Assembly: GCF_949987515.2 (NCBI RefSeq)
Contig: NC_082701.1
Span: 39,263,755 to 39,327,754, forward strand
Direction: 5' to 3'
From: Delphinus delphis
Taxonomy: Eukaryota; Chordata; Mammalia; Artiodactyla; Delphinidae
DNA: 64,000 nucleotides
The notes under the pieces were generated by a model. That model was not told the DNA's origin. It worked only from the letters and a program-made list of their open reading frames with translations, and searched no databases. How positions within the stretch are numbered: the first letter of the stretch is position 1; the number at the start of each line of letters is the position of its first letter. Of this stretch, positions 46,235-57,900 are shown one piece after another. A program made the position numbers and the translations under genes.

Positions 46235-48745
46235 GGGCTTGTACCAGCTTCTTCAGTGCCTTACAGGGACATAGCTCGAGGTGTCTGGGCCCACAGTTGG
46301 CCAGCTTGCAGGGGGGCAGCCTAACAAGAAAATCTGCAGTGTTCCCAAGACCAGGGCAAGCAAGATGCTGTGTCACCTCTGGGCATGCACAGATCGCACA
46401 GGCAAGTCCCTGTTTCAGCGATCTTGGGGTGATGATGGTAACTAATGAAGAGAGGACTTTCTGGAATTTGGACCGTATCTTCCTCCCTTCCTCTGAGAAC
46501 CTAAACAGTTTCACCCTTCCTCCTGTAGCCCACCCATCCCCCTGAACTGCGTGTCTCTGTTCCACCCATCGGAAGTCCTGGTGGAAATGGCTCTCTTCTT
46601 CCCCAGCACATCTGGATTCATTTCTGGTCCCTCTGGCTTTCTGTGCTTTAACCGACCTTTGCTAAAGTCTCTTGCTACATTACCTAAAATCCATGTGTTT
46701 CTTCAGACCAAAAAGATGTTAGCTTCCCAGACCAATAGTGATCCTCCTTAGGACAGAATTTGGCCCAGTAAACTCATTTCTGGCGAGAAATGAAACACAA
46801 ATGCTATGGAAAAAATTTGAAGTCATTAAGAGTTGCTTCCTTAAGTGCTGGGATTGGAAGCTATCAGTCTCTTGACCTGACCTTGGCAGTCAACAAAGCA
46901 TCTGGCTTTCAAACTGCTGGGAAATTCCAGTCTCTGTGCGCGAGATGGTGCGTGGATCATCTCTGCTGCTTCTCTTGGGGCCTGACTTTGTGCCATCCTT
47001 AATTTTAGTTTATGAGAAAAGGGAAAGCATTGGGTGGAAGCAATGGCTTTCTGCTTGGCTTTGCCTTGTCCAGCAGCCAGCCTTAAACCACTTTCCCCTG
47101 AGCGTGAGATCCCTCTTTCCCATGGAGGTTTTAAACATGGTCTCACTGAAGGAACAGAGAGAGAGAGCCTCACGCTTCTCTAGCTAGACTTCTCATGAAG
47201 CTCCCAGAGACTGAGCATGTAAGACAGAGCACCTAAGAGGTATCAGAAGGTACTGAACGAGGCTGGATTCAGCCCTTGAGCAGACAGCTGGAAGTCTTAG
47301 TTCCCCAGGTTGGTGGGGACTCCCTACTCCCATTTCCTTTCTCAACCTGCTGATTTAGGGGCAGGTCAGGAAGAAGCATTCTCTAGGCCCTTTAGGAAGG
47401 GCCGTGCAACGAACAGGTGATGTTCTCGAGCCCTCTTAGTGTCTTTTCACCACTGGAAGAGCTTAAGTTTGCCGGAGAAGCTTAACCAAGCACAAACGTA
47501 CGTACTGTGTACTATCAGAAGAGTGGTGTGTGCTGCCGTCACTACTGGGCGAGCTATGCAAACCCTTGAACACCCGAAGGCCTTGGCAGTCCCCCCACCC
47601 CCACCCCATGCAGCCAAGATCTCTCAGACTGGAAGAACCAGTCATGACTTTGAAAGCAGTGGGAAACCTCTAAGAGGACCTGTTTATTGGTACAGACATG
47701 TTTAATGCTTTCTGTCAACCACTAATCTCTTTTGGGGGAGTGAAATAATTTTAAAGTGGTTGTCAGCTGAACACTGGACCACTTACCTTGACATTATACT
47801 GGGTGATTTGATTCTGAGCTACAGCCTTTCTAGGAACTGGGGGAGTCAAGAAATTTCCCTATAAAGACATCGTCTTTCATCTTTCTGCTGGACAGTAAAT
47901 ACTACAGTTTACAGTGCCTACCAGTTTAACAAAGGATTCAGCTACTCCTCAATTCCACTGTGAAACAGGTCTACATGTATGCAGCTCAGTTACAACCTAG
48001 CAATAACTTCAGGGCAGAAGCTGGCTGTCTCCCTACTTAAAACTTGCTTTCTCTGCTGAGGCCTTACCTCTCCCTACCTCCCAACTTCCCTCTTAGACAT
48101 GAGTTAATAATATCCTGATGGTTGGTCTGTAACCTCAGTAAGAATTAGAACTGATGTCATTTACTCATTTTGGAGAAAGAACTTGCCTTGAAGTCTTCTA
48201 ACCTCTTTTGGTGGTTTCCATTTACGAAAAAAAGGTGGCAAACACCTCCCCCCACTTTTTTTGTATCTTCTTTATTCCTACACCAAGTAAAAGTTGGGAA
48301 TTCTAAGATCCCATTTCAGTTACTATCTAACCTAGGTAGAAAACTTGACTTTTATCCTTGAATATTCTCTCCTGCTCCTCATAGGTCCTTGGTCTTAATT
48401 ATCATGGAAACATCTAATTCTTCCATTATTCCATGGCTTTTGCTGTGACTGTTCTGAGGTTTCAGTTGAGACTTGTTTTAAAAGACATGGACAGCTGACT
48501 GGTTCATAATACATTGGAATAGCTGGATCCAAACTAGTAAGAATAAGCTGTACAGGAATTAGTGCTCAATATAAAATGTATAAATTTGTTGAAATCTTTT
48601 GGATGTGAATGTGTTATTTCAAGTGGCTTATGTTAAGATTTTCTCAGACTTACTTGGGTGTTAAGAGCAAACCCAAATGTGTATTTTTTGTTACAGAGCT
48701 CTGCTTTATAACTTTGTAATAAAGTTTCAGTATAGATGCCTGTCT
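46235..48745 (+). other. RFFL: RFFL 3' untranslated region (predicted)
   Basis: Continues from the RING exon stop to the first canonical AATAAA. There is no further homologous ORF and no recent repeat. The end is inferred from the poly(A) signal only. A second signal at 49825-49830 could extend the UTR by about 1.1 kb. Confidence 0.6.
48718..48723 (+). terminator. RFFL: Candidate RFFL poly(A) signal AATAAA
   Basis: AATAAA about 2.48 kb after the RFFL stop, followed within 30 nt by a GT-rich stretch (GTCTGATCTGGTGTGAG) typical of a downstream element. Cleavage would fall near 48740. Confidence 0.55.
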
Positions 48746-49824
48746 GATCTGGTGTGAGGATACCAGAGGTCTGACAGTTAAGACTGACATGAGCTGACAA
48801 ACCACAGGCTAATCCCAGGCACCCAGGCATGCTCTTGAGAGACTGCATTATTTTTGGAGATGCTTGGGCCATGTGGCCTTGGTCATGGAAGAGCCTAGAA
48901 GAGGATGGGACCTGGGTAGGAAAAAGGACCAATCCTAAGTCCAAATAGGAAAACGCAAGTGAGTTCAGGCATGGGACACTGATTTGGTAGAGGCAGACCT
49001 TAAAGATGTGGGTAGAAAGGAATCTAAGGACAGCCAGGGTGCCTAGTTAAGTCTTCAGGTGACCCTGGGAGATGGACAGTAGCTTGTGGATACAGCTGTG
49101 GTGGCTGGAGTGTGGCTCAGAGGTTGGCCCAGCATCGAGGGCAGAGTGCCCTGTCTGTGCAGGTCTGTACGCCTGCCTGACCAGGTGTCCAGGGGAGGGG
49201 ACCCCTGAGTAGGCCGCCTTTGGGAGAGCTGGATTAGTGCAGATCTGCCCTGTGACTGAGGAAAGAAGAAATCTTGCCAAAAGGGCATAAAGCCTCGAGG
49301 CTGAGCCATAGCACTTTGTCCTCATTGTTCTGGGCAGCTGACCTGTTCAGCACCCTGGATGACCTCTTGTCTGCTGCCAACCAGCAGCAAGTAAACAAAG
49401 GCTCAGAGGAGGGCAGGCCTCCAGCACTCTGCTGGGGAGGTCTAAGATGATGTTGTTTACGGTCTGTGGAAATACATGGATACAAAATCACATCTAACCT
49501 CAGCAGCAAAGAAAAATTGTGTCGGAAAGACTGGAAGGAAATAAACACCTTGTACAGTGAACCGAAGACAACACACCCAGCGAGGCAGGGAGGGGCTGAG
49601 GGGCTGAGCTCATGACTGAGACTCCCCACTCTGCTGTGCGGCACACCCTGAGTGAGAGACCAGCCAGGCAAAAGGGCAGTGTCTGTGTCCGTTGGCAAAA
49701 TCCTGAGGGGAGAGCCCTGTTCTGCTGCTCTGTCCAGTTGCTTGGCCTGAGGAGGCTGGAGACGGGATGAAAATTTATGTAGGTCAGTGCTCAGAGGAGC
49801 AGCTTTTGTTTCCACAGAGGACAG

Positions 49825-49830
49825 AATAAA
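49825..49830 (+). terminator. RFFL: Alternative distal RFFL poly(A) signal AATAAA
   Basis: AATAAA in ACAGAATAAAGTGTCATC on the RFFL strand, 3.6 kb after the stop. It would give a longer 3' UTR and leave roughly 0.9 kb to the predicted LIG3 end. Confidence 0.35.
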
Positions 49831-50354
49831 GTGTCATCTTCTCAACAGTGAAGCCAGACTGAATGGTGCCTACTCAGAAACACCAAACGTCCTGGCCTAG
49901 AGTCAGGGCACCACCCCCTCCTGCCCTTCCTCCCAACACATTTTCAGCAGCAGCTGGAAATCCCGGTCAATCAGGTTGGAGTTGGCCTCCCAGCAGAGTG
50001 TGACCTCAGCTGAGCACACTGGAGGAGGGCCGGGGCAAGGTGGTGGCCCAGACTCAGACTCATGCTCGGGTATGCTCCAGAGACTGAGTCACATTAACCT
50101 CACTCACAAGGGCTGGACAAACAAGCCTGCCAATCTGTTGATACGAAAAAACAGAATGGACCCTCAGAAGTCAGCAGAACTAGTTGGAAGTCAGTTTAAA
50201 ACCAGATGGTGACATGATGAGCCTGCACTCAGACCAGAGTGGGCTGTACCGCACAGGTGCGAGGCTGTGGAGGTGGTCTGACAGGGTTCTGAAGTCAGAG
50301 GCCAGGCCCCAGTCTCCTGGGCAGGGTCTGGACATGCACACCAGTGCTGATCTT

Positions 50355-50520
50355 CCCAACTCTAGATCACTACGTGCCAGGCTCTGTGCTAAGTGCTTTA
50401 CCTAAGGCCTCCTGAGGTCACTTACTCTTCACAGCAACCCTGTGATTTAGGTGCAGTTCCTGTCCCCATTCCTGGAGGGTTAGGGCTATTAAGTTTCAGG
50501 GCTTGATTCAAACTATGTCT
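50355..50520 (-). mobile_element. MIR SINE
   Basis: TGCCAGGCTCTGTGCTAAGTG, CTTCACAGCAACCCTGTG. In the gap between the two gene tails. Confidence 0.8.
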
Positions 50521-50736
50521 GTCTACACCTGCACTGCCCAAGGTGGTGGTCACTAGCACTAGCCTCACGTTGACTACTTGAACGAAAATGAAAAGTTCCC
50601 TTCCTCAGTTTTGTTAGCACATTTCACATGCTCAGAATATGGCTGATTCATGTTGGCCAATGGAGATTTACAGGGTGCTTCCAATGCCATAAAAAGTTCT
50701 ATTGAACGGCACTCGTCCATGCTAAATTGTTTCCCT

Positions 50737-50742
50737 TTTATT
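50737..50742 (-). terminator. LIG3: Candidate LIG3 poly(A) signal AATAAA
   Basis: TTTATT on the + strand reads AATAAA on the LIG3 strand. It is the first canonical hexamer I see downstream of the LIG3 stop, giving a 3' UTR of about 950 nt. Confidence 0.5.
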
Positions 50743-50744
50743 CA

Positions 50745-50750
50745 AATAAA
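50745..50750 (+). terminator. AATAAA on + strand, adjacent to LIG3 poly(A) signal
   Basis: Lies two bases from the minus-strand AATAAA at 50737-50742. Together they form a 14-bp back-to-back pair that could stop transcription from both directions. It may be coincidental AT-rich sequence. Confidence 0.3.
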
Positions 50751-50830
50751 TCAGCCTCAGGCGGTGCAGGAGCCATTCTTTCTAAGCAGGCTGTGTAGAT
50801 TTGTCCTCAGGTGGGTCTTTAAAGAGCAGT

Positions 50831-50946
50831 CTTTTTTTTGTTTTTGCGGTACGCGGGCCTCTCACTGTCGTGGCCTCTCCCGTTGCCGAGCACAGGCTCT
50901 GGACGTGCAGGCTCAGCGGCCATGGCTCACGGGCCCAGCCGCTCCA
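50831..50946 (-). mobile_element. CHR SINE, deletion type, lacking its tRNA head
   Basis: TTTTTTTGTTTTTGCGGTACGC through GGGCCCAGCCGCTCC, then unrelated sequence. The A/B-box head (minus-strand 5' end) is missing and no target duplication is visible. Lies in the predicted LIG3 3' UTR in sense orientation. Confidence 0.88.
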
Positions 50947-51673
50947 CTTGTTTCCAGATTTGGGGGAGGCAGATCCTCCTGGAGCCCTTTATCCCCCCGA
51001 GGAGTAGCCCAAACAACCTCCCTTTCCTTCCTACCTGATCATGGTTCCCTCCCTTCACACAGGGGCCCACACACTGTAATAGGAGAGCACAAAGACAAAG
51101 CCCATTTTGTTTTCTTTCAAGTGAGACTTCATTCCTGGCGGCCAGGCTGAATACAAGTTTTGCCAATTATAAGCATTTCTGGGGACAGTCTTTCTTTTAA
51201 ATACAACTTTAAAATGAGCCTGGAAGTAGAAGGGGCAGGTAAGGGAGAAAAGACTGCCGCCAGGACGGGCTCTGTGGACAGAGCTTCAACAGCCGGCCTT
51301 CCCTTCACTCCTTAATCACTAGGAGAATTATTGGGGGTGTCGGGGGAAGGACATACATAACTCCAAGATAGTTCCTGGCTTTTTTGTTTTTGTTTTTTTA
51401 AAAGCTGCTTTTTAAAGAAAAAAAAAAAGAGGTCAAAACCAGCACCCAGATCTGAAAGACCTATGTAAACCAGCAGGACAAACTGATTTCACTGGTGGTA
51501 CCCACAGCAACTAACCAGTCTGGAAGAGACCATGCATGGTTGGTGGGTTCTGGAAGATGCACAGCTTGGAGAAGAAAGCCTGTTCCCCCAGGTTCTGTCC
51601 TGTGCCTGCCTGCCCTGTCCAGGAGTAGTGCAGTGGGGAGAGCACAGCCAGAGGGCGAGGGCAGGCAGCAGTC

Positions 51674-51907
51674 CTAGCAGGGAGCTACCAGTCTCCGTTT
51701 CCGGATACAGGCCCAGATCCACTCCGGGGACACCTGCTGGGCCTCAGGGTTCTTGTCCCTACTACCCAGCACATGTGTGGCTGAGGCCACGTCAAATTCC
51801 TGCGCCAGGTCCCCATCGAATGCCACAAAGTAGCGTCGGAGACGGCTGAAGTCTGGCGTGGAGGGCGGCAGGTAGAGCCGCACCCCGGTGAAGATGTCCA
51901 GCAGCAC
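51674..51907 (-). CDS. LIG3: LIG3 exon p, C-terminal BRCT (alpha isoform) and stop
   Basis: Acceptor TTTGCAG|GTG. Encodes [20 protein letters not shown] through [19 protein letters not shown], 77 residues, then TAG at 51674-51676. The BRCT signature Trp (EWIWAC) is present. This domain binds the XRCC1 BRCT2 domain. Its presence marks the alpha rather than the germ-cell beta isoform. Confidence 0.98.
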   Translation of the reverse strand: MLLDIFTGVRLYLPPSTPDFSRLRRYFVAFDGDLAQEFDVASATHVLGSRDKNPEAQQVSPEWIWACIRKRRLVAPC

Positions 51908-54900
51908 CTGCAAATGCACTGTGGTCAGGGCAGGCCCGGAGCAGGGCTGGACTGTGCTGGGGCAGATGGCTCTCCGCCCAGGGAGCGGAGACCAGCGAGG
52001 AGGGAGGTTAGAACAAAAGCCAGAGACAGGGAGCCTAGCGGTCAGGACACGAGGGGAAAGAGTTTACTGGAGGAAAGGTAAAGGCATCAAAACCCCGATC
52101 CTCCAGCCACTCCAGATTACATAGGACTGACACGCCCTTCCATCCTTGCCTAGAAGAAGAGAAGGGCGAGGAGATGGGTCCCTACACTGGGGACTTGGAA
52201 AGTACGCGTCTCCAAGAACCATCCAGGGGCTGGTGGGCAGGGCCAGTGGTGCTCAGACGCAGCGATGCTGCTTGATCAAGCAGTCCACTGTGTGTGCACT
52301 AGCTGACCAAGGGACCAGGAGCCCGGCTCGTGACTGCATGCGGACTCCAGGCTTCAGCCAGGGAAAAGACGGAAAGGTCGTATAGGTGCTCTGGGGACTG
52401 GCTTCAGGGCCTGAGTTCCCAGACCTCTGTGCTGACTCCTGGGCTGGGGTGGCACAATCACCGTGTAGTGACCAGATGTCGAGTTCTTTATCTGCCCTTT
52501 GGGGCATCAGCTCCCCCAGGGCTGAACCGAGTCACTGGCCTCAGTAGACGCTCAATAGCTGCTGTCAAACCAAAGACTAACAAGGGAGTACGAGAGGGAA
52601 GAAGACGGTCACCAAGCCAGTGCCCTCTCCCGCTCCTCGCTGGCTGGCCCTGTTCACAAACTCACACTACTGCACCCCCACACCCAGACTGGGCTTTCTC
52701 CCCTTTAATGTCAATTGTGACTTGGGGCCGGCAGCCGGCTGGGTCCCTGCAGCCTCTCGGCTGGGCTGGCTGCTCTATCGCCTGCCTGCTGGCACAGCGC
52801 TCCTTCCTCTCTGCTTGCTGGCCGGCCGCCTCTGCAAGGCAACAAGAGGGCACAGGGTGGAGCCGCAGCACTGCCAGCCCAGCCCGCGGCCAGGAGCAGA
52901 TGCAGGAGGGCAGGGGTTGGCAGTTAGTCCTGATAACACCTTCGCTTGTCTCTCAGAGTCCAAGTGCAGAGGGTTGGGCACACAAGGCTCCCCACCCCCC
53001 GGAGGGCACTGCTCTTCTTACCCTCACCTTTGCTTGGCATGGGGTCTCATCAGGAGCCTTCCGCTTCTCTCCCACTTTCACAGGGGAAGGCTTTGCAGCC
53101 AGCTTGTTGCCTGCAGGAGAGAGCTCAGGATGAGAACCAAGAAGAGGGCAGGGGAGCGGATAATGGTCCCTGAAGTCAGGGGGGTACAGAGAAGGGCTGG
53201 GCCCTTCCTCTGCTGTGACCGTGGGTGAGACAGGAAGTAAGGGCTGTACGCTGAGCCTGTAGCTCAGAGGTGGCTTATCCCCGGCTCTGAGGGCCTCTCC
53301 CGGGGTCCTGTCATTCATATTTACAGAGCAGGAGGATGCCCAGCAGAACAATTTCTGGCCCATGGGTGGACACACAGCAGGAATGCAGCCAACGTCAGCT
53401 GCAGTGGACAGAGAATCCATGACCTCAGGGCTGGAGTGTGAGACTGGGTCCTTGTCCTTGGTCTCTGCCCTCGTGTCCATTCTTCATCACCCCAGCCCCT
53501 ACCCTTCTCCTTACCGCCTTTGCTGTTGGAGCTACTCAGCTTCCCTCCTGCCTTCTTGGCACTGGCGGAGGGCTGCTTGGGGGAGGTTCTCGGGGCCTCG
53601 TGAGACACAGCTGGCCCTGAGATGCCCTCGTTCTCTCCGCTGCTGCCCCCTGTAGTGGAGTTCCCCTCATCTCCAGCCACTATGGTGAAAGCCGCCCGCT
53701 CCTTGGAGAGCTGGTACAGTTCCTGAGGAGGGGAGAGAATGTTGGTGTATCACTCCCTTCCCAGCCACTGGCCTCAGGCAGTCTGTGTGGTACGTTTTAG
53801 GTGACTGAGGAACAATGAGGGGAAACAGACACATAACAGGGAAAAGTGGCTGGCTTCCTTGGTACTTTTCTAGCTCTGGCCCTGTTTCTGGAGTAATCAG
53901 CACAGATCACTGTTCTGTTCCCCAGTTCTTTTCCGCAACGTAGAGACTGCAGCCTGGGGCCAGGTCCTCCACAGGAAGCCGTGAGCCAGGAGCTCTCCTT
54001 CACCGGGACCCAGGGCTGCCCACGGGGCCCGGTGAAGGTAGGGCTCTCTAGCGGGAGATGTGGGTGGAGGCCCAGTGCTGCTGCTCCTGGCCCTGCCACG
54101 GCTTGGTCTCCCTTTCTGATAACTGCCTTCCTTGCCCATCTCAGTGCAGCGGGGAAAGGAGAAGACAGAGGACGCAGGAGGCCAGGTGCCCTCGGTTCCA
54201 AGGCTGGGACAGTGGGGTACAGGACACACACACAGCCCAGGAGGTGGCACCTTGAGTTGGGGGAGGTTAGTGGCAGACTTCCAGTCCTTATCATCACGGA
54301 TTCGGGTGCAGCGAGGGAAACGGATGGAGATCCCATCAGCTGTGTGTGCCTCAGATTTCGAGAATTCAGCCCCTGTGATCTCCCACACCGCAGCTTTCTG
54401 TCAGGAGTAAGTCAGGTCACTCCCTGGTTAAGTAGAAAACACCTCCCAACCAGTTAAAAGCAATACAGAACAAGTTAAAGTCAAAAAAGCAGTGGCTAAC
54501 AGGAAGGAGATGAATTCAAGTCCCACTGTTGCTGCTGATGCTGTGTGACCTTAGGGTAGTCTCGTTTCTTCTCTGGGCCTCAGTTTCTCTGTCAGTGCAG
54601 GAAGGGGTGGGCCCAGGTCACTTCTAGAGCAGACCCTCTGTGCCTAGAGGATGGGCAGTCCCTTTCTCTATTGAGGATGACTCCTCAGCGTTGACTGGTC
54701 ATCCCTGTGCCTGTCACTTGGCTAAACAGTCCAGAGCCCCACCCTGGGTGGACTGTCAGTGAGGCCGAGGTGACGTCTCTGGGGCACTAGAGAATGTACA
54801 GGCTCAGTTTTGGGGCTGGAGGACCCCAGGCCCTGGACTAATACCTTAGGGTCTGGAACGATGAAGTCAGGATAGTAGATCTTATTGACTTTCAGCCAGC

Positions 54901-57900
54901 TGGGTATCTTGCTGGGATCCTAGAGGAGAAAAGGTACAGTCCTGGGCTGTTGCCAAAATGAGACTTAAACCCCTTCTTGGTCACGGGCTTGTGAGAACAG
55001 GTGACTTATCACAAAAGGCTGACCCTCACCCCTTGGGATCCTCCCTGCCCAGAGATGGTGTGGCCTGGAGGGCATGCAGGCCAGTTTTCACAAGGTAGGT
55101 ACTCAAAGAACTTAAGGGCCTAATACTGCTCCTATGGCCAAGCAGCAGCTCTCTTTTCTGTGGAAACAGATAAATGATACCTGCAGCCCCCATAACACTG
55201 CCTGTCTCAGGAATGATTGCCAGTCCAGAGGCCAGGGCCCCCAGGTCCCCTCCTCACCTTGCTGATCTTCACCATGTCCAGTTCCTTCTGTAGGCGGGCG
55301 AGCGTCGCGTCATCGTGGCCTCCTGCACACTTGGTGACTGTGCACCACTTCTGGCTACTCGGGTCATAGCAGCCCATGAGGAAGATGGACATCATGCCAC
55401 CTGTGCGGAGGAGGGACTAAATAAACTCGGGGGGGGGGGCATGTCTGCCACCCCCTCGTGCCCTGTGAGGGGCAGCCTGCTGGAGGAAAGGGCCCAGGCC
55501 TTGGCATCAGAGTGCCAGAGATCACCTCCTGGATCTACCCCTTACTAGCTGTGTAAGTTTAACCTTTTTGAGTCTCAATTTGCTCTTCAGTGAATTAGGG
55601 ATAATTACACCTAATGTTGGGCTCTGGTGGAGTAAAAGGAATTGAATAGAGCCTGGCACACAGAAAGATGCCTACCAGTACTAGTTCTTCAGACCCCAGC
55701 TTCCTCTCCAGTCAGGAAATGGAGATTTTCCCTGAGGAGAAAGCTGCCAGTCCCTGAAGAAATAGTTGGTGGTGAGCTTCTTTGTGCCAGGCTAGCACAG
55801 GGTACTCTTGCCTGATCTCTCCCTTACCAGGTCCGCAGCTCTCAATGTCCCTGCCTGACGTAGCATGGGTGAGGTTGGGGCCCCTAATCCCAGAGCTTTG
55901 GAAATCATGACTGGCCACGGTAGCAGACCAAGCCAGCAAAAAGGCCTGCCTATTCCTTGAGTGGTACCTTTCAAAGAAGTACCATCCCAGGGGCCAGAGG
56001 CCACCCTGACCTTTGCTCCCTTGCCCATAGAAGGCCCCAAGCACCACCAGGTCAGCTGTGTCAGCCATGGCTCCCTCGTTCAAATAGTCCTTCTTCACTT
56101 TCAGCCAATGACGCTTTCCAGGCTCATATGTACCCTGAGGGGAAGCAAGAGAGACCACAAACTAGAATGGACATTCTATGAGGGTGGGCTTTTTACCTCT
56201 TTACGCGACATACTGGATCTGTCACAGTGCCCAGCCTGCTCTGCTCCAGGCACTAAGGGAGACATACATAAACCCATCCTCTAGGATCCAGAACTCTGGA
56301 AAGACGCCCCCCAGCACTCACCCCCAAACACCTCAGACCACCACCGCCACCTCCTGGCCAGGACTGGAAAGGCTCAGGGGAGGGCTCTGCAGGAGAAAGC
56401 AAAGGATGTGACCGTCTTACCTTCATGTCCTTCAGCACCAGCCCTTCCAACCCCTCTTGGATCACCCGGTTGATCATGTCAGCCAAGTCAGAAGCTTTCT
56501 GAGGGATAACAGGAGAGACGCTGAGGTTGGTATGAGAACAGAGAAGGGCTCTGGGAGTGAGGAAGAGGGGAGTTCCTTTTCACACACTAGCAAAGCGTCT
56601 GCTGGAAACACCCTGACTTGAATAGAAGGAACAAAAGCGCTAGCAGAGTAGCGACCAACCAGAGAGCTGCTGCAGCTCAGAGATACTGGGAGCCCACCTG
56701 GGAAGGACGCTTCATGCCCTGCCCTCCCAGGTGGAGATTGGTAGACAAATACAGGCAGACCTTGTCTTCCTGTGCTTTGCTTTGTTGCACTCTGCAGATA
56801 CTGTGTTTTTTACAAACTGAAGGTTGCGGCAACCCTGTGTTGTCAGATGATGGTGAGCATTTTTTAGTATTTTTAATTAAGGTACGCACATTGTTTTTTT
56901 AGACATAATGCTATTACACACTTAATAGACTATAGTATTAACATAATGTTTCTATGCACTGGGAAACCAAAAAATTCATATGACTTATTTTATTGTGATA
57001 CTGCTTTATTGTCTAGAACCAAACCCACAATATCTCCAAGGTATGCCTGTATACTCACCAGCTTCCCTCATAAGAAAATAATTAAGACTCATTCTCCCAG
57101 TCACATCTGACCCAAGGGGCTCTCTGCCCTGCTTTCAAACCACTAGGACACTGCCTAGGGTGGGATTCACTCACTGCGACTTGCTTCATTTCTGAGAACA
57201 TGATCCGGTTGGGAATTTCAACCATGTTATCGTGAAGAAACTTCCGCCGCTCAAACAGAGGCCTGAGGGGGACAGGAGAACTGAGGTCAGGCCAGGATCC
57301 TCCCACCCCCTTGAGGAGTTCCGAGGAGGGAAGGGGCACAACAATGAACTTCAGCTTCAGGGTTTGCCATGGCTTAGGGCCCTCATGTCTAACAGTTCTG
57401 CCTGCCCAGGGTGACAAGGGCTCCACTGGGACCAAAGACAGACAGTTATAGGCCATGGCACAGAGACACTTAATTGTTGTAGTTCCTGTCTCTACCTCAT
57501 CATCCCACACAGACTGTATAACTCCTGGTCCCATTTGAAAAATAACTCCGACTCTCATTTTCTGCACCCTGCTTCACCCCAGGCCCCAGGTGGGCTGGTG
57601 CTTGGGTGAACAAGCTGACAGGCCTCAGGACCTGAAGCCCAAACCCCAACTCCTACCCCCGCAGTTCTTTCTCCCTTCTGTCTCCTTCCCCTTCCACGCT
57701 CAAGGCTGGTGTGGAGGGTGGGGGCCGGGATGCCTCTCTAAGGGAGGAAGGGGCCAAAACGGTTTCTCAGGGTCAAGAACTGGATGCAGCTAAGTCAAGA
57801 CTGCTAGTTATCCCTAAGAAGGCCCCAGCCACAGAACACCGACAATCACAAGCTTCCTGTTGTCGGGCTCTTCCAAAAACAAAACCTCTGAGCTGAAAAC

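Larger units (their letters stand above)
48746..50710. other. Interval between convergent RFFL and LIG3 tails
   Basis: Contains the distal RFFL poly(A) candidate and a MIR at 50355-50520. The 193-codon minus ORF at 49234-49815 has no recognised similarity. Nothing else is supported. Confidence 0.6.
50720..51673 (-). other. LIG3: LIG3 3' untranslated region (predicted)
   Basis: Extends from the TAG at 51674-51676 to the poly(A) candidate at 50737-50742. It includes a 5'-truncated CHR SINE (50831-50946) in sense orientation to LIG3 and a T/A-rich tract near 51370-51430. The end is inferred. Confidence 0.5.

Noticed and set aside
49234..49815. 193-codon minus ORF between the gene tails
   Set aside because: No recognised motif and no splice or poly(A) context specific to it.
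52330..53133. 267-codon plus-strand ORF
   Set aside because: Runs antisense across a LIG3 intron and exon o; composition is Ser/Pro/Ala/Leu-rich with no domain. A shadow of GC-rich sequence.
55428..55438. G-run beside a LIG3 exon
   Set aside because: Single homopolymer, no repeated G-tracts; most likely slippage or sequencing-length uncertainty.
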